Source: Gnetum montanum (taxonomy: Eukaryota > Streptophyta > Gnetopsida > Gnetales > Gnetaceae). From it: DNA of 64,000 bases. The translations under genes were made by a program, and so were the position numbers. The stretch is taken from positions 107,160 to 171,159 of the forward strand of contig MNCI01003312.1 of assembly GCA_015680685.1 (NCBI GenBank). The letters run 5' to 3'. This document shows, one piece after another, positions 23,881-37,631 of this stretch; within the stretch, counting starts at the first letter, position 1; each line of letters begins with the position of its first letter. The notes beneath the pieces were generated by a model that was not told the origin of the DNA, ran no database searches, and saw nothing but the letters and a program-made list of their open reading frames with translations.

Positions 23881-24830
23881 AAGTTCTTTCTAAATTTTAG
23901 AAAATTATTGTTGCTCATCTAGTTGTCAAGTAAATGTGGATAAAACCAAATTAATGATCCAAGGTACAAGAAATAGTTGTTATAACTTCCATTTTGGAAG
24001 TACCAATGTGCAAATATTAGATTCTTTTAAATATTTGGGCCTCATTTATATGAACAATTACATGTGAAGAAAGTGCATCAAAAAACAAAAGCATAAGGTT
24101 TCTAAGCTTTGTATGCATTCAAAAAGAAGTGCAAGCATTTAAGACTAGGGACTTGGAAGGTCATAAAAGAAATTATTCATACTAGCATGTATCCTATTGT
24201 ATTGTATTTTATGGATGTGTTGTTTGGGGACCTAGACTAGTGCTAAACTTTGAAAAGATATTGAAAAAGTGCAAAAAAAAAAACTTCTCAATGACTTAAA
24301 AGTGAATATGAAAACATCTTACTCAATCTTACCTTTAGAAGCAAAAACCTTATGTCAATTCATTACATACATTCTCTAAAACATTTTTTGAAGATTCACA
24401 AAACTATGGTTGGTATTTTTAGGGAATGCAATGATTGAGAAAATGGAATATCTCTTGGGAGGACGTGCAACCAAATCTCAAGCATATTTACCATCTAGTC
24501 AAGCAAAAGGTTTTAAAAAGTAGAAGGCAACAGAGAATTTTATTTATATCATATTAGATCTAATAAACTAGATGTAGAAACTCACTCTCAGTTACTATTC
24601 CAATCAAATATTGAAATGCTATCAACAAGCTTCTCTTAATTCCTCATCATTTGTAAGTTGTGCTAGTCAAGAGCTCTTGAAGATAAGCTACATGTGTTTC
24701 TTTGTTGTGCTATGACTACCCCATTTGAGACACCATTATAATGTTACAACAAAACTTGTATGATTTGTTTTTGTTGCCCCCATTAGTGCTTGACCAATTT
24801 GTAAAGTCAATTGTAGACAATTAATAAAAT
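23880..24830 (+). pseudogene. LINE (non-LTR) reverse transcriptase C-terminal relic
   Basis: Plus-strand reading gives VNVDKTKLMIQGTR (about 23935), STNVQILDSFKYLGLIY (about 24000-24050), then YGCVVWGPRL near 24210. This is the order of the LINE RT thumb ('N..KTK', 'YKYLG', 'YG.E.W'). Multiple stops and shifts. The part after about 24500 is weakly supported. Confidence 0.7.
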
Positions 24831-24844
24831 CAATCATATCATAG

Positions 24845-24930
24845 CCAATGAAAGTTAGGGAGACATTGCTCACTTGGTTAGAACATCGAGCTTATGGGTT
24901 ACAAATCATAGGTTTGAGCATAATAAAAAC
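24845..24930 (+). mobile_element. tRNA-Ile-like SINE head
   Basis: CATTGCTCACTTGGTTAGAA (A box), an anticodon-arm-like CATCGAGCTTATGGGTTAC, then ATCATAGGTTTGAGC (B box). It resembles tRNA-Ile through the whole D-arm and anticodon region. The acceptor stem is absent, so it is a SINE head and not a tRNA gene. Confidence 0.55.
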
Positions 24931-26494
24931 ATGTGCCTCATTCTCAAATCCTATACCTACTAAACATGCCATAGATAATATGAGAGCATCATCATCAGAC
25001 CCTACATGGGATAAAGGCACCAAGGTAAAAGATGATGACACCTTATCCAATGAAAGCATAACTCATCTAGTAAACCTATTTCTTTATATGTAACAAGTTG
25101 CAAGGTTGAATTTTGTTTGGACAAGCCTTAAACCCAATGATAATTTAAATGAACTTATCAATTTTCATGCACCCCAACCCTCCTATCAAAGGATTATACA
25201 AAATAAGAAACAACAATCTATTCTTATTTTATAAATTCCTTCCACATGAAAGAGAAAGGTAAATTATGTCAACTTCCAACTTTATGATATTCCACAACAC
25301 TCTTTAGCATGGATAACTCAAGCATGGACAACAATGAGTTATGGAAGAGGAGTTCTAAATTGAGTGTAATCTTGAGTAGACACTAAAATTCAACTTGCAC
25401 ATTTTTAGCCTTTTCACATGCAACCACATTAAAAATATTCAAAAGATGAATAACAAAAAATGAGATGTTAAGCTCTCGGATCAATTTACAAGTAATACTT
25501 GAGTTATAAAACTTCTACCGAAGTATGCATATTCTACTAAAGTATTATCTAAAAGTATCATACACATAATCATCCCCTCCCCTCACAAGATAAATGACAA
25601 AATTGCACGTCGTATAGACCTAGACCTTATGATGCCGCCACAAAACCATTGCTTCAAATCATCTTGAAGATGCTGCAAGAAAGGCTAAGGCTTTATGATG
25701 CTGGCATTGCTTCATATCGATCAACATTACGATGAATAGGTTACCCAAAGTTCCATAAACTGTTCAAGGTTTAGCATTTGAGTTTGCTCTAAACATCGGT
25801 GGGTTTTCCTTTGGTATTGGGCAAGCCAACGGGCAATGGTGATTCAGGCAGATGAAAAATTGTAAAGATAACCCCGATGCAGCCGCAGCCTTTGTTTTAA
25901 AGTATAGCGTCGTACTGTTAAGCTCCAGTAGTATTTCAAATGCATTAATATGAAATAAGCAAGATCGTTACTGTGGCTCCACTTAGTTTCCAGGGGAAAT
26001 GCTGGATTCAGCTCACCAGTTATAAAAAATACACAAAAGGCACTAAACACCACTAAATATATCTGTGAATAAATAACTTAACCAACATCATGATTCATCT
26101 CATGACCAGTTTTTAATCATTGAACAGCAAATATATCAACCGAAACAATTTCCGCTATTCTGCGTTTTCATAATACACTGCCATTAGACTTCTTGACATC
26201 CTCAAATGACATCTTAATACACTCTTTCTGCATATACAGAAAGTTTCTAGGAACCGACCGAATCAACCGAGAAGTTACAGAGACCCAAGATGAATCTGAC
26301 GATTAGTTTGCAACTTGCTAGAAGTGCAAACATATGCAACTCCAAACACATGAAAAAGCAATTTATATACTTTTGACTTTGACTCAGAATACTTATTCTA
26401 AATCAAAAAAATAAATTTGATGAATAATCAATGGATCAACACAAATAGCAAGGGAGACAAAATTTCACGATATTACAGAAACAAACGAAATAAA
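24931..26494 (-). other. 3' flank and probable 3' UTR of the importin gene
   Basis: No transposon signature from about 25600 onward, where the composition becomes less AT-rich and gene-like. This part may be 3' UTR or a spliced 3' UTR exon of the importin gene, which ends at 26495. I could not identify a poly(A) site with confidence. 24931-25600 holds nothing I can name. Confidence 0.35.
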
Positions 26495-29400
26495 TTAATG
26501 CTGTAACATTGAACCACTGACAGCTTTCTCTGCCTTTTCCTTTGCAATAGTTGATCGTCTTTCTTCTGCATGATGCGTTACCGCACTTGCAACGGCTTGG
26601 TAGTGAAAATCTAACGACTGGGTGAGATGTTGGAATCTTCTTGGGTTGGAGACTGACATGGCTGGCAATCCAAGCTTACTTATGTAAGTCAAAATCATCT
26701 TTGCCATCATTGATTTTGGAAAGGAAAAGCACAAAAGAATTATCAAAGCAATCGGCAAGCTCTGCATGATACCTTTCATTGTATCAGTGAAGAACACAAA
26801 CGGATCCACATCATCAATGGGAGACTGGAACTCCTCATCGTCACTGAAGTCGTCCTCGGATTCAGGATCATCATCATCATGATGAGGTTGGAAAGCTTTG
26901 GCCTGAAAAGCGCCAATCTTAGTGTATAAAACTAGGAATTTAAGATATGATGTACTTTTATCGCTATAATGAACCAGTTGCAATCCTAAAAACAAATAGT
27001 ACATTCTGAACCTGTGCGGCTAGCTTTTGAAGTTTCTGACTATCCGCTTCATCTCCATCTTCGGTTTCAATCCCCATTTCCTTATCTGAATCATCTTCTT
27101 CATCGTCATCCGTCTTCCAACCTTCCATGTCATCATCTTCTTCTTCATTGCTCTTCGCTGCTTCTGATGATAAACAAATCCACCAGGTTCGTGCAATAAA
27201 GTTATCTATTTGCATAATACGGGTTTATTAATTTTAACAAAAATCATCTGCTACTAACCAGCAACTTGGTCTTTATATGCAACAAGTAAATCGAGTACAG
27301 CTTTCAATATCTGTGCCAATGAATCTTCGGGCATGTGTTCAGGTGGCAGTGACAGCAGAGGAGTCAAACCCAAGATGCAAACCTTCTTGTCGTGCTCTCT
27401 GAAAGCATGTTTTATGGATTAACAAATGAAGCAAAATCTGTAACATAATCAAGCAGTACAAGAAGCCAACCCCATTTTCGCCGGGGGCACGGCTAGGATG
27501 ATGAGAAATCAAGCATTACAGAATGAGCATGTACCTTCTAAAGTTTGCTTTTTGACCACTCTTTTTGACTTCCTGAAGCATTTGAAACCAGAGAGTAAAA
27601 ACTTCTGAGGCCACACCCAACTTGTGTAGAACATTTAAGGTCAAAACTGGATTGTAGTATAGCGCATTCGCTATCTGTTTCAAATGAAAAAGTGTGAAGC
27701 ATTAGCACGTTAATCTACTCTCAAGTGCACAGCAGGATAACTATATAAATAAGAGCCATTTAAACGCCCTCTATAATTATAAATATTTCAGCTACATATT
27801 TGGCAAGGTACAAAAGACAATTTCGAATGAAGAGGTATCGTTTTGAGGGTTAGTCATCAGTTGCTGAAAAAATTCATAAAATAAGCATTGAGATTACTGC
27901 AAGAAAAGAAATCGAACAGACAATTACACGGATACACAACATTTTGCAGTGGCCACACAGGCAGGTTTCATTTAAAGCCTCAAACCATTGTTAGAAATAA
28001 AGATTCAGTATCAGTTGCATTGAGATTTAAAACAGCATCCAGCAGCAATAATGAATAGAGCTTAAACATCACTAGTCATGCAATAAGAAATAGTCAAAAA
28101 AAACAAGGGGGAGACAAAAGAAAAAGAAGGCATTTGACCTCACCGGTCTCCTTAAGATAGTAAGCCTTCTTTCATAAAATGTTTAACCTGGTAAGGAAAT
28201 GATCTTACCACTTCCATTAGCAAATCTTTTAAGTATTTCTTGTCTGTTCTTCGGAGTCTCTCAAGAGTGATAGTAATGTAAGGCTCAACCCACTGATCAA
28301 CTCGACCTTTACAATTTTGTAACACAGCTTCTATAAGTTTTGGAGCTGGCTCGATGTCTTGGTCATCAATGCACTTATCCGCCATTACCTTCATAATGTA
28401 ACAAAATCAACATATTAGGTAACGACAAAAAAAATCTATGTTCTATTAAGAAACCTGTAGCGCATAACAATCTTACTGATTGAAGAGCTTTGAAGAGACT
28501 TTGTTGATAATCTGGTTCCTTGCAAGTAAGAAAGTGTTCAGTGCTTCTTGATATGTAATTATCCAAAGGGACAAGAATGTCTGTTCAAACCCAAAAAAAT
28601 TAATTAGGATTTACCACATTTGTCAACTCAAGCAAGGATGATATAGATGAAGATGCTAAAGAGCGTACTCCTTGTTAGTACAGTCTCTAAGAAACCCCAC
28701 ATGAAACTGACTGCTTTTTATAAATATTAAGTCCTTAAAGGTTGCAGCTTCCTTTGCAAATCAACTAGCCAGTTAAAAGCCCCTTTTACCTTTTAGCTTA
28801 GCCATGGGATACAAACTAACCTGAGTAGTGACCGATGCTTTATAAGACAACAATACAAAGTTCCAAACAAACTACAGAGTTCCAAAGGGAACAAAGCTTG
28901 GTTATTTCTCATCAACTGAGACGCAGAAACCATAAGCTTCAAGAGGGAACAAAATATGGTACAAAGAATTATTCGTGGTTTTACACTTATTTGTTGACTT
29001 AATTTTCAAAATCCAACATTTTCCAACCATTTCAACTCTTATGGTCCCAGAAGGGTTGGTCGATGAACGAAAGCCTAACCTCCTTTTAAGTGACTAAACT
29101 CTTTAACTAACACTATGAGAGATCTCGAACGGTCATCAAAAAAACAGGGCAATATTATTTATGATTAATATCGTGATATACCATAGGATATGTACATGAG
29201 ACACTGATATCTCAACATATAATATGTAATCATCACAATACTCATTGATACATTACTTACTCTCAAAGTAATCGATAGCCCAATCATCCAAAGCATTGAT
29301 CATCAAAGGCCAAAGACTCCACATTTCCAAGGAAATTTTCTCCGAGAAGTAAGTCATATATGAAACAATCTCCAGCACCTCTTCAAATACCTCTGCCAAA

Positions 29401-32400
29401 ATAAAAGAAACATAAAATTAGGATATACAAAATTAGCTGATGCAAAATGTCTTATAAACTGAAAAAGATATGAATATACGATACTTGTGGAGCAGACAAA
29501 ACACTTCAATTTTAATTGAAATTACATGCAAACTGAAAAATATTACACAATTCCCATTCCAATATCCCGGGGGCATTTTTGCAATCCGAAACTGCTCAAA
29601 ATTTTGAACAACAATACTCAGGGATTTCATTAAAGAAAACAATCCTTGAGATTTAATTCCAAAAAAAAAAAAGACAAAACAAAAAACCAAAGCTTTCCTT
29701 TAACATGCAACTTATTGTGCATAGAGTTCGTTTCAACAATATTCAATTATTCATATTAACACTGTTATTAATTTTAAGTATGGCCCCAACATTCCCAAAC
29801 CCATTTAGACGCACATTCCCACATCCCTTAATCCTGGGAAACATGCAAAACAAGAATTCAATCAATTCATCAATGACTGTCTAGAAGATAACAAATTGTT
29901 ATCACTGAACAGAACATTGACACAATCTATAGCTTGCCAATGGGTTTAACACACAAGAAGAACTCCACTTAAGTAATCATATTCCATTAGTGGGCTCGGA
30001 TAATATAGATACATCCAGAAAAGTTCCCCATTGATAATAAGAATTCAGTCATTTTATCTCTAATGTTTAATTACAATGGCAGGTCCAAGAGTAGCAGGGC
30101 AATGAAGCACACAACGCAATTTTCTAATGATTGTGATATTGCCCTATGACAAAATAGGAAGAGATACTCCAACTATGGATCAGAATGCAATCATCAGGGG
30201 AAATATGTACCACCACAATCATTATTGACTGTACCACATGTTTGTTTCTCTCACACAGATTCCGTGTAAGGGAAATGTAGCTGTAAGTTTCGACCTATAA
30301 ACTATAAAAACGTTTATTTCTTATAATGTAAAAAAAAAAGGATCATCACCCAGAGGCTCAATGTTCATCCCACCAGGACAGCGTCCTAGAAGGGCAATAG
30401 ATGAGCAATGGCCTAACTTTTTTCAAGTGGCTGCACCAGGCTCAAACCTAGGAGTTTGGGAAACAAGCACCTTACCATCACTGGTCCCTATTTTTTCAAA
30501 TGTAAAACAATTAACAATAAAATGAAAATGAAAATCAGAACTTTAGAAGAATTTCAGTATTAGTATGAATTTCACAATTTCTAAAATTTTTGATACCTTG
30601 CCCATCTGTTTCAAATGTAAAACAATTAACAATAAAATGAAAATGAAAAATCAGAACTTTTGAAGACTTTCAGCATTAGTATGGATTTCACAATTTCTAA
30701 AATTTTTGATACCTTGCCCATCTGTTGTGAGCATTCTCTGCATGATTGGCAACAATATAGGTTCTACTTGGGGAAACAGATGTGGTAGTCTGCTGACAGA
30801 TTCAAGAATTGTGCTTATAGCACGCAAGCAACCAACAGCAGCCAACGCCCCTGATTCATCAGGCTCTTCTTCTGCTTCAGAAGATTGCATGCATTTCCAA
30901 AATGCAGAAGCCTAGAAAAAGAGCATCATTTAACTGTCAGAACAAAACATTCTTGGTAGAAACCACAATAACAGATTGCCAAACTTGTTTAGAGTAACAA
31001 TCTCTTTTTAAAAAATTAACAAACAAACCAGATTTTGGCATAAACCAAGAGCATAGGGTGCCATCTCCTCGCCAAATTTATCAACAATAGTTTCAAGTGT
31101 AAATACCAAATCTTCATTCTCCACTTCGTTCATCAACTTGAAGAATTCTGGAGGGTGGAGAAAACATTCAGATTTATTTAACAATATAAATGATATTATC
31201 CTTAGAAGACTGATTAATTTTCAAAAGCATACCATCCAGTAATTGCGGCAGCATTGGTCGGATCTCACTAAGATCTACATGATTTAAAAAAAATGAGAAT
31301 TGATTGCTGCATATTAGCATTTAATCTATGAAGTAGTCATCATTCTAAAACTCTGCAGATTTCGTCAGTAAGTTTCTGACCTTTGCAAGCTTCCACAAAA
31401 GATCTTAGAGCAAACACAGAATCTACACGAACTGGTAGCTCAGAATCCCGCAATCCCGATACAACCCTATGCAACGCAACAGTGAAGTTCCTCTGATCTG
31501 TAAAGTTAATGCTTGCATATTGACCAGACACCCATGCAGCCTATATTTCATAAAAACAGCATTGTAAATAATAACAATAATCACTCTATTACTTATCTGC
31601 AATAATTAAATATTACCATCTTCCAAAGAAACAAAACTAGTTAGTAATCAATAAGAGAATCCCATAGTCGCGTATCATACTAATATCTGCTAAGTGCACA
31701 CATGAAGTTCGCTGTCGATAAATATTTGTGAAGCAAAGTGAATGCTACAAAAGGGGTCTTCAACAGAATACAAAAATTCTGAGGTAGCACCGACCACATC
31801 AAACCCAACATGTAAACGATATGTAAGTCTATTTCGAACAGAGGAAACAAATGCTTTTAGACATCTACCTGCACTTCTACATAACATTTATGTTTACTGG
31901 GAAGCAGCATTACACAAGAATGCTGTCTTGTACACAGTTCAAGTGCTTCAAAACGTTAAGCTTTAAAAGTACTACAGCAACATGAACATGAACCAAATAT
32001 TCTAGAAAATTCAGTTAACCATGAAACATAAATTACTTGTTTTCAAAATACATTTCTTGTCAAAATAAATGTTGCATATTCAAACCTTTGCTCTAAGGTG
32101 GCCAACAGGGCTTGTGAATTCAGGAAACACATGCTGCACTAGCATACTCTCCAACTGAGACTTGTATGGTTCAGTCTGTTTTAATTTATCACACAGAGCT
32201 CCAATAGCAAGAAGTGCACCATCCTTTTGTCTATATGGCTTGTGCTCAGGAACTGCTTCATCATATCTACAATAATTTTTAAAAGAGGTCCATATAGAAA
32301 ATTAGAGGCTATGGATATCAAAAATCATTTAATTGCAACTCAAGATAAGTAGACTGATACCTCCCAAATATCTCAACAATATATTGGATAAATCTTTGAA

Positions 32401-35400
32401 GGTTTTCTTTCCCACGCTTGCGAACTAATTCAGTAACAAAATCAATCGATGCAGTACGAGGGCTATATAGGTCCTCAATGATATCTGAAATTGAAAAATT
32501 TAAAATAAAGCTTTTGTGAAATCAGCATGGCACATATGTCTAGAAATGTTGACTCTTCACTCAAAATATTTCTGAATCAATAAAGCATAAACTTACCATA
32601 GCCTTTCCTAACATACTCATGTGGATCTTCCCGCCATAACTTTTCATCATTATCATTGAAACACATCAACGGAAAGATAATTTCAAACAAAACAATATCC
32701 AATTGTGGCTTCAAAATTTGGTACGTGTTTGACTTGGAAATACTGCAAGGAAATAAAACCGCCAACAAGCATTAAACTGTTGTCTAAAATAAAGAACAAG
32801 AACATAAAGATCTTGCAAAGAATGCAAGTATATAACAAATGCTTGCTCACAGCATCATCCATAGTTATTGTTACGCCTTAAAAAATACTGAACCAATAGT
32901 AGGTGATTAGTTTCTTTGAAACAAAACCCCTCAAAAATAGGCACTATAATAAGAGGCCTGTAGAACAGAAAAAGAGGTGTCTGGTACCTGCTACTTAAAT
33001 ACTGAAGAATAAGATTGGTCACCCTATCAGGAAGATATCCACCTTGTCGGATTACATTCAACAGGTTCAGGTGACATTCTAGAATCCGACCGGCAAAAAA
33101 TTTTTGAAACATCTGCGCAAAAGGCTTGTTTTCTGGTTTTAAAGGTTTTGGGTCTCCAAACCTGCAAGACAATACCCGTTCATTAGGCATTCATGCTGAC
33201 AAGAATCGATCCAAATATGATATTTTCAATTCTAAGAAATATAACTAACTGAACTACCAAGAAGTTCGATATTCAACAGAGCCTTTACTCACGAGGTCCA
33301 TAAAATTTTTCATAAACAAGCGTTCATTTTAATATTTGTTATGTTCCTTGGACAAACTCACCGGGTATACAATCGATTCATAATATGCACAGTCCATTTT
33401 TTAACTTTCCACCATTCCCATGACTTTCGTAGCTCAGGATCCACAGGTTGTCCCTCTGTTGGAACTGACATTTCCAACATGTGCAGAAATAAGCCCATCC
33501 ATGCATTAAATATTTCTGGATTGAAAAGCTGCTTTGGGATCTCTAGCTGAAAATCAACAGACACATTCAAATACTTGCAATACTGGGATTAATGAGAGAA
33601 AAATGCTCCCCGGAAATACAAAGGTTACTTACATATATTGCTGACCAGAATATTTTGCAGATAAGCTTAATCAGCTCAGCAATTTCAATTGACGGGTTTG
33701 GAACCTGAACAAGCTTGTTAAAAATACCGAGCAAGGGTGGGAATGCTTCGTCTATGATTAGGTATACCGGTGTTCGTTCCTCCTCAGACTTAAACCTGAT
33801 AACAAAATTTACCATTTAGATGATGAATATTAATCATTCAAAATGTTTTTACACCTGCTTGAATAATACTATTAACTTCCACAGAAAAATAATTACTTAC
33901 TCATACTTCCTTGCTAAAATTCTAAGCACATATAAAGCAGAATATACTTGCTGGACCTCCAGATTGTGCTTTACCCATGGAAGAAGGGTAGGCCATTGTT
34001 CGGGATAATCAGCATTAATAATTGTTTTCAGGCATTCTCCAAGCTGCACTCTGAAAGAGATGAAACAAATAAAAAAAATCAGAAATTTTATATAGAGGTT
34101 GCAAAACTAGATGCCCGATATCTGAAGCATTCGCCATCCACTAATACATATTTTGTAAATAGCAGTATATTAAACGTACTGTTATGAAGATTCTCAGAGA
34201 CAATTAGCACAAATTACATAGCGCAACAGTTGGGAGATAATATATGGAAACAAAGATTAAAAATTGTAATAACTATTGACTACACCCCATTAAACACTGA
34301 GGACTATGGAGCTGAGTCATATACATTATTTTTATTTGAGTTTTTTTTTGCTACAGTGAAATGTTGCATAGCAAGCTCCAACCTGCTACCCAAGTTCAAA
34401 GCAAGAATATACACGTTTCAAAAGTACCAATAGATGTACAATAAGCACATTAGTATGCCACATCTGTTATATGCATTGATCCGGACATTCATTTTATACT
34501 CAAACTGGCTTCCACTATAAAAATTGTATTACAACACTATCAATAGATGTACAATAAGCACATTAGTATGCTACGTCTGTTGTATGCATTGATCCGGATA
34601 TTCACTTTATATTAAAACTGGCTTCCACTACAAAATTTGTATTATACCACTAACTATGCAGGATCGTACATGATGGAAGGATTGCCATGTAATAATGCTA
34701 AAAGTTTGAAAATAGTGAATTCCAAGATCATAACCATACATTCATGTAGAGCACACTGATAATTTAAAGTATTGCCGATAACAAAACACAGCACTTCCTG
34801 CTCATCAACCTCTGTGGATTGGCATCATCATAAAGATAAGCTAACATAAAGGAATGTGTACACCAGTATGTAGCTACAACTTATTAAAGCCAGTTTATCA
34901 AAAATGGCACATGATGTTCCAAAAGAAATAATGTCTACATCTAGAAATATTTATTCCAATCCTGTCCTTTTACCTTAACAAAGGAGGAACCCGCACAACA
35001 AACTCGAGTAAATTATCTCGAACAGCTGCTTTGTCAAGGGGTGAAATTTTTTGCTGTTCACCTGTACAAGAAGTTATTGCCCAAAAAAATTAAAATCCAA
35101 ACAGAATAGACACCAAATTAAAGTACACAACTTTATCGGAATCTCACCAGGTTCATTTGGAGACCAATTTTTCCCTATGAAGTTCTTAAAATGGATACTT
35201 GCAACTTGACGCACAGCCAAATCACAATTTACATCAACTATTATTTGAAGAAGTCTAACAAGGTGCTGTGGTGTATGTTGAAACTGCATCAAAGGAACAC
35301 AATGAAAATAATATATAGGCACAAACAAAGGAACAGGCTTAAATTTCATACTGACAGATGTCGTTGTAACAGGAAGAGAAAGCCACAGTGCAGCTTTTAA

Positions 35401-37631
35401 ATATACATAGTGCAAAGAAAATTTGCTTATTATCATATAATAGCAACCAAAATGTTATAAAATGGGTACAGTCCACAAAAGCTTCAAATGTCAACATTAC
35501 AGAAGTACGTCAGAAAAGAAAACGCTCTTGAAAAGGCATTCCATCATATACTGCAAAAAGGAATCCTATAATTTCAAAAATAAAAGAAAACATTAAACAA
35601 CTACATTATAAAGAAAAATACGCAAGAATGTCCTTTCCCTAAGCATAAATCACATGGGTTATGAATCATGAAAACCATCATGATCATAATTCCATCTCCA
35701 CAGTGACCTCTGGCCTTGCACCTGAAAATGCATGGATGCCAATACAGGGGCTAGAAACAAAATGGAAATTCTGAAAATCATCTATTAAAAGAAAAACCTA
35801 AAGTTGGTTTGCACGGTACCACTTAAGCCTATGCTCTATATGAACGTCATCCCCTGCTGGCTAAAGTACTTTAACTAAAAGTAGCAGCATTTTTTTAAAA
35901 TTTAAAAGAAATCTGCTGCCACAATAGTAGAATCAGGATCCTTCAGTTTGAAAAACAGAGTCTTTTATTTCAAAAGGTGACTGTGATAAGTAACTCATGC
36001 TTTATTGGTATTTAATATACAAAAAAGGACTTGGACATACACACATGTATGCAACATATTTTATATAAGGTAATAACTGGTTCCTCAATTCATTGGTTTT
36101 TCTGGAATATTCCCAATGTAATCAATAAGCAAAGTATCCCATTCTTTAAAATAATTTTTGACCTAACAACAGCAAAAGTTATATCAAACATCAAACTGAG
36201 AGTAAAAAATCAAATAAAAAATTAAAAGACTTTTTTGAACAATCTGTCTGTGTAAAACCTATGAACTGAACTTAACTGTTTTCAGTATATCCTAGACCCC
36301 AGATATCTGTTGGACCAGTTTAGTTGCAGCCATCATCTTTTTTCCACAATGTCTAATATATCTGAGCCTAACACATTGGGAGAGAAATCAATACTTGTGG
36401 GACGCAGGTTACAACCTTTTCCCACAAGTCACACCTCATCGATGCCCAACATATCCGATTTTATTCAATGGATTGGTAGGGTTTTTCATTGGACGTAATA
36501 AAATATCTTATAATAGAGATCTGATACATCATTGATGCTTGATAACAGATCTGAGCCATCTGAACTCTCAGAAGCAATTACTCAATTAATTAGTCCTAAA
36601 GTTTGAAGGCTCGTCATCCATCTAAAATTCAAGAATATTAGGTTTAGCTCATATAATTATATAATTAAAAAATAACAAACTAAGGTGTAGTAAAACTATA
36701 TGTGAAATAATAATAGAGGAAGCAAATAACATGTTATCCTGAAGCCTTATGTTAAAACAATAACGTTAAGTGTCCAAGCTCCCATACGACGTGTCCGCCA
36801 CTCATTAACTCAATGAAAATTGTGTCTTACAACGGCAGACAGATAATTAAAAGCTGGAAGTTGAAATGGCTGAGTAACACCCCAACAGCCAACATCAACA
36901 CCAGTAGTTATACCTACTAGAACTGGAGGTACAAGTTCAACTCACTAAGCATCTGGCTAGAAAGGCGTAACAGCTGTGCATTCTCACTACTCTATGTTTT
37001 CACAAATAAGTGATATAATAGTCTTTTCGATAAAATGAAATTAGGGACATTACTATCGTAGCACTTTAAAAATTAGCATCTAGCATCGCCGTCAAAGAAT
37101 GCATAGCCGTAATAAAGTTGCGCGTGAAGTAAAGAAGACTTCGATGAATACACTAATAATTAAAGCTTTTCAAACAAAATCAAGCAGGAAAACTGATTCA
37201 GCAAATTCACTAAGTATGTACCAATCCAAAACCAAACCACGTGAACATCTCCACATTAAACAGAGGATTCAGTCCATATTAAACAATCTTAAAACAAGCA
37301 TAATTATTCAAGCATACTGAAAATCCTAACTTGCTAAGACCAAATCCACTGAGAAACCTAGCGCCCTACGCTACCCCCTATCATATCAAAGGCATAGTCT
37401 CTGCACGATACAATATGCAACCATCGCCGCGATCTATGAACCGGAGTACGAATCGAGAATGGATCATCATAACAAAAACAGAGCAATAAACAGAAGATGC
37501 ATAGGAAAAAGAAAACAATTTCCAATAAAAAAAATACAAACCTGATTTAGGCTATCTTCTGCGGCCTTACGTTCCTCGGGATTGGGACTCAACGCAGCCT
37601 GAAGTATGACAGCTAGGTTCGGAAGATCCAT
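26495..37631 (-). CDS. SAD2: Importin-beta family nuclear transport receptor, SAD2 / importin-7/8 type (22 exons)
   Basis: Exons (- strand): 37631-37542, 35283-35148, 35061-34974, 34050-33901, 33795-33633, 33546-33362, 33161-32988, 32742-32597, 32484-32361, 32266-32086, 31540-31381, 31274-31233, 31147-31029, 30911-30713, 29392-29261, 28580-28477, 28388-28209, 27674-27535, 27398-27259, 27163-27012, 26902-26773, 26661-26495. All introns are GT-AG; the phases join into 1033 codons without a stop, close to the roughly 1040 residues of Arabidopsis SAD2. Recognised by [20 protein letters not shown], the importin-beta N-terminal region (about residues 20-100), [22 protein letters not shown] and [11 protein letters not shown], and an acidic segment (about residues 885-960) before the C-terminus. 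Start: the ATG at 37631 has G at -3 and G at +4. Known for the family: RanGTP-dependent import; in Arabidopsis it acts in ABA response, MYB4 import, trichome formation and AGO1 activity. The only intact host gene here. Confidence 0.96.
26662..26772 (-). other. Last intron of the importin gene: 111 bp, in frame, stop-free
   Basis: Bounded by GTATCATG and TTGCCAG. It is 37 x 3 bases with no in-frame stop, so an unspliced transcript stays open and adds 37 residues, including a hydrophobic run [14 protein letters not shown]. Splicing it gives [12 protein letters not shown], which matches the family (Arabidopsis TAMQVSDSPRFQ), so the spliced form is the normal product. Confidence 0.75.
30330..30490 (-). 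mobile_element. Possible SINE in importin intron 14
   Basis: Minus-strand reading: GGGACCAGTGATGGTAAGGT (A-box-like), CTCCTAGGTTTGAGCCTGG (B-box-like), ending in a T run at about 30331-30340. Spacing fits a tRNA-derived SINE. It shows no obvious match to the other SINE families here. Confidence 0.45.
30495..30726 (-). repeat. 116-bp tandem duplication that copies the exon 14 splice donor
   Basis: CAAATGTAAAACAATTAACA ... GATACCTTGCCCATCTGTT occurs twice head-to-tail (30495-30610 and 30611-30726) with a few mismatches. The right copy contains the true exon 14 end (GGGCAAG|GTATC, exon end 30713). The left copy holds an identical donor (exon-end equivalent 30597) inside the intron. Confidence 0.9.
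34428..34653 (-). repeat. 113-bp tandem duplication in importin intron 3
   Basis: CAATAGATGTACAATAAGCA begins both copies (34428 and 34541). The blocks share GCATTGATCCGGA and ACTGGCTTCCACTA and differ by scattered transitions. No exon sequence is included. Confidence 0.9.

Noticed and set aside
26495-27004. Single 169-codon exon for the importin C-terminus
   Set aside because: The frame reads through two introns; the family alignment requires removal of 26662-26772 and an acceptor at 26902.
33341-33550. Plus-strand frames across the importin region (also 30706-30915 and 31742-31966)
   Set aside because: They are antisense shadows of real exons on the minus strand.
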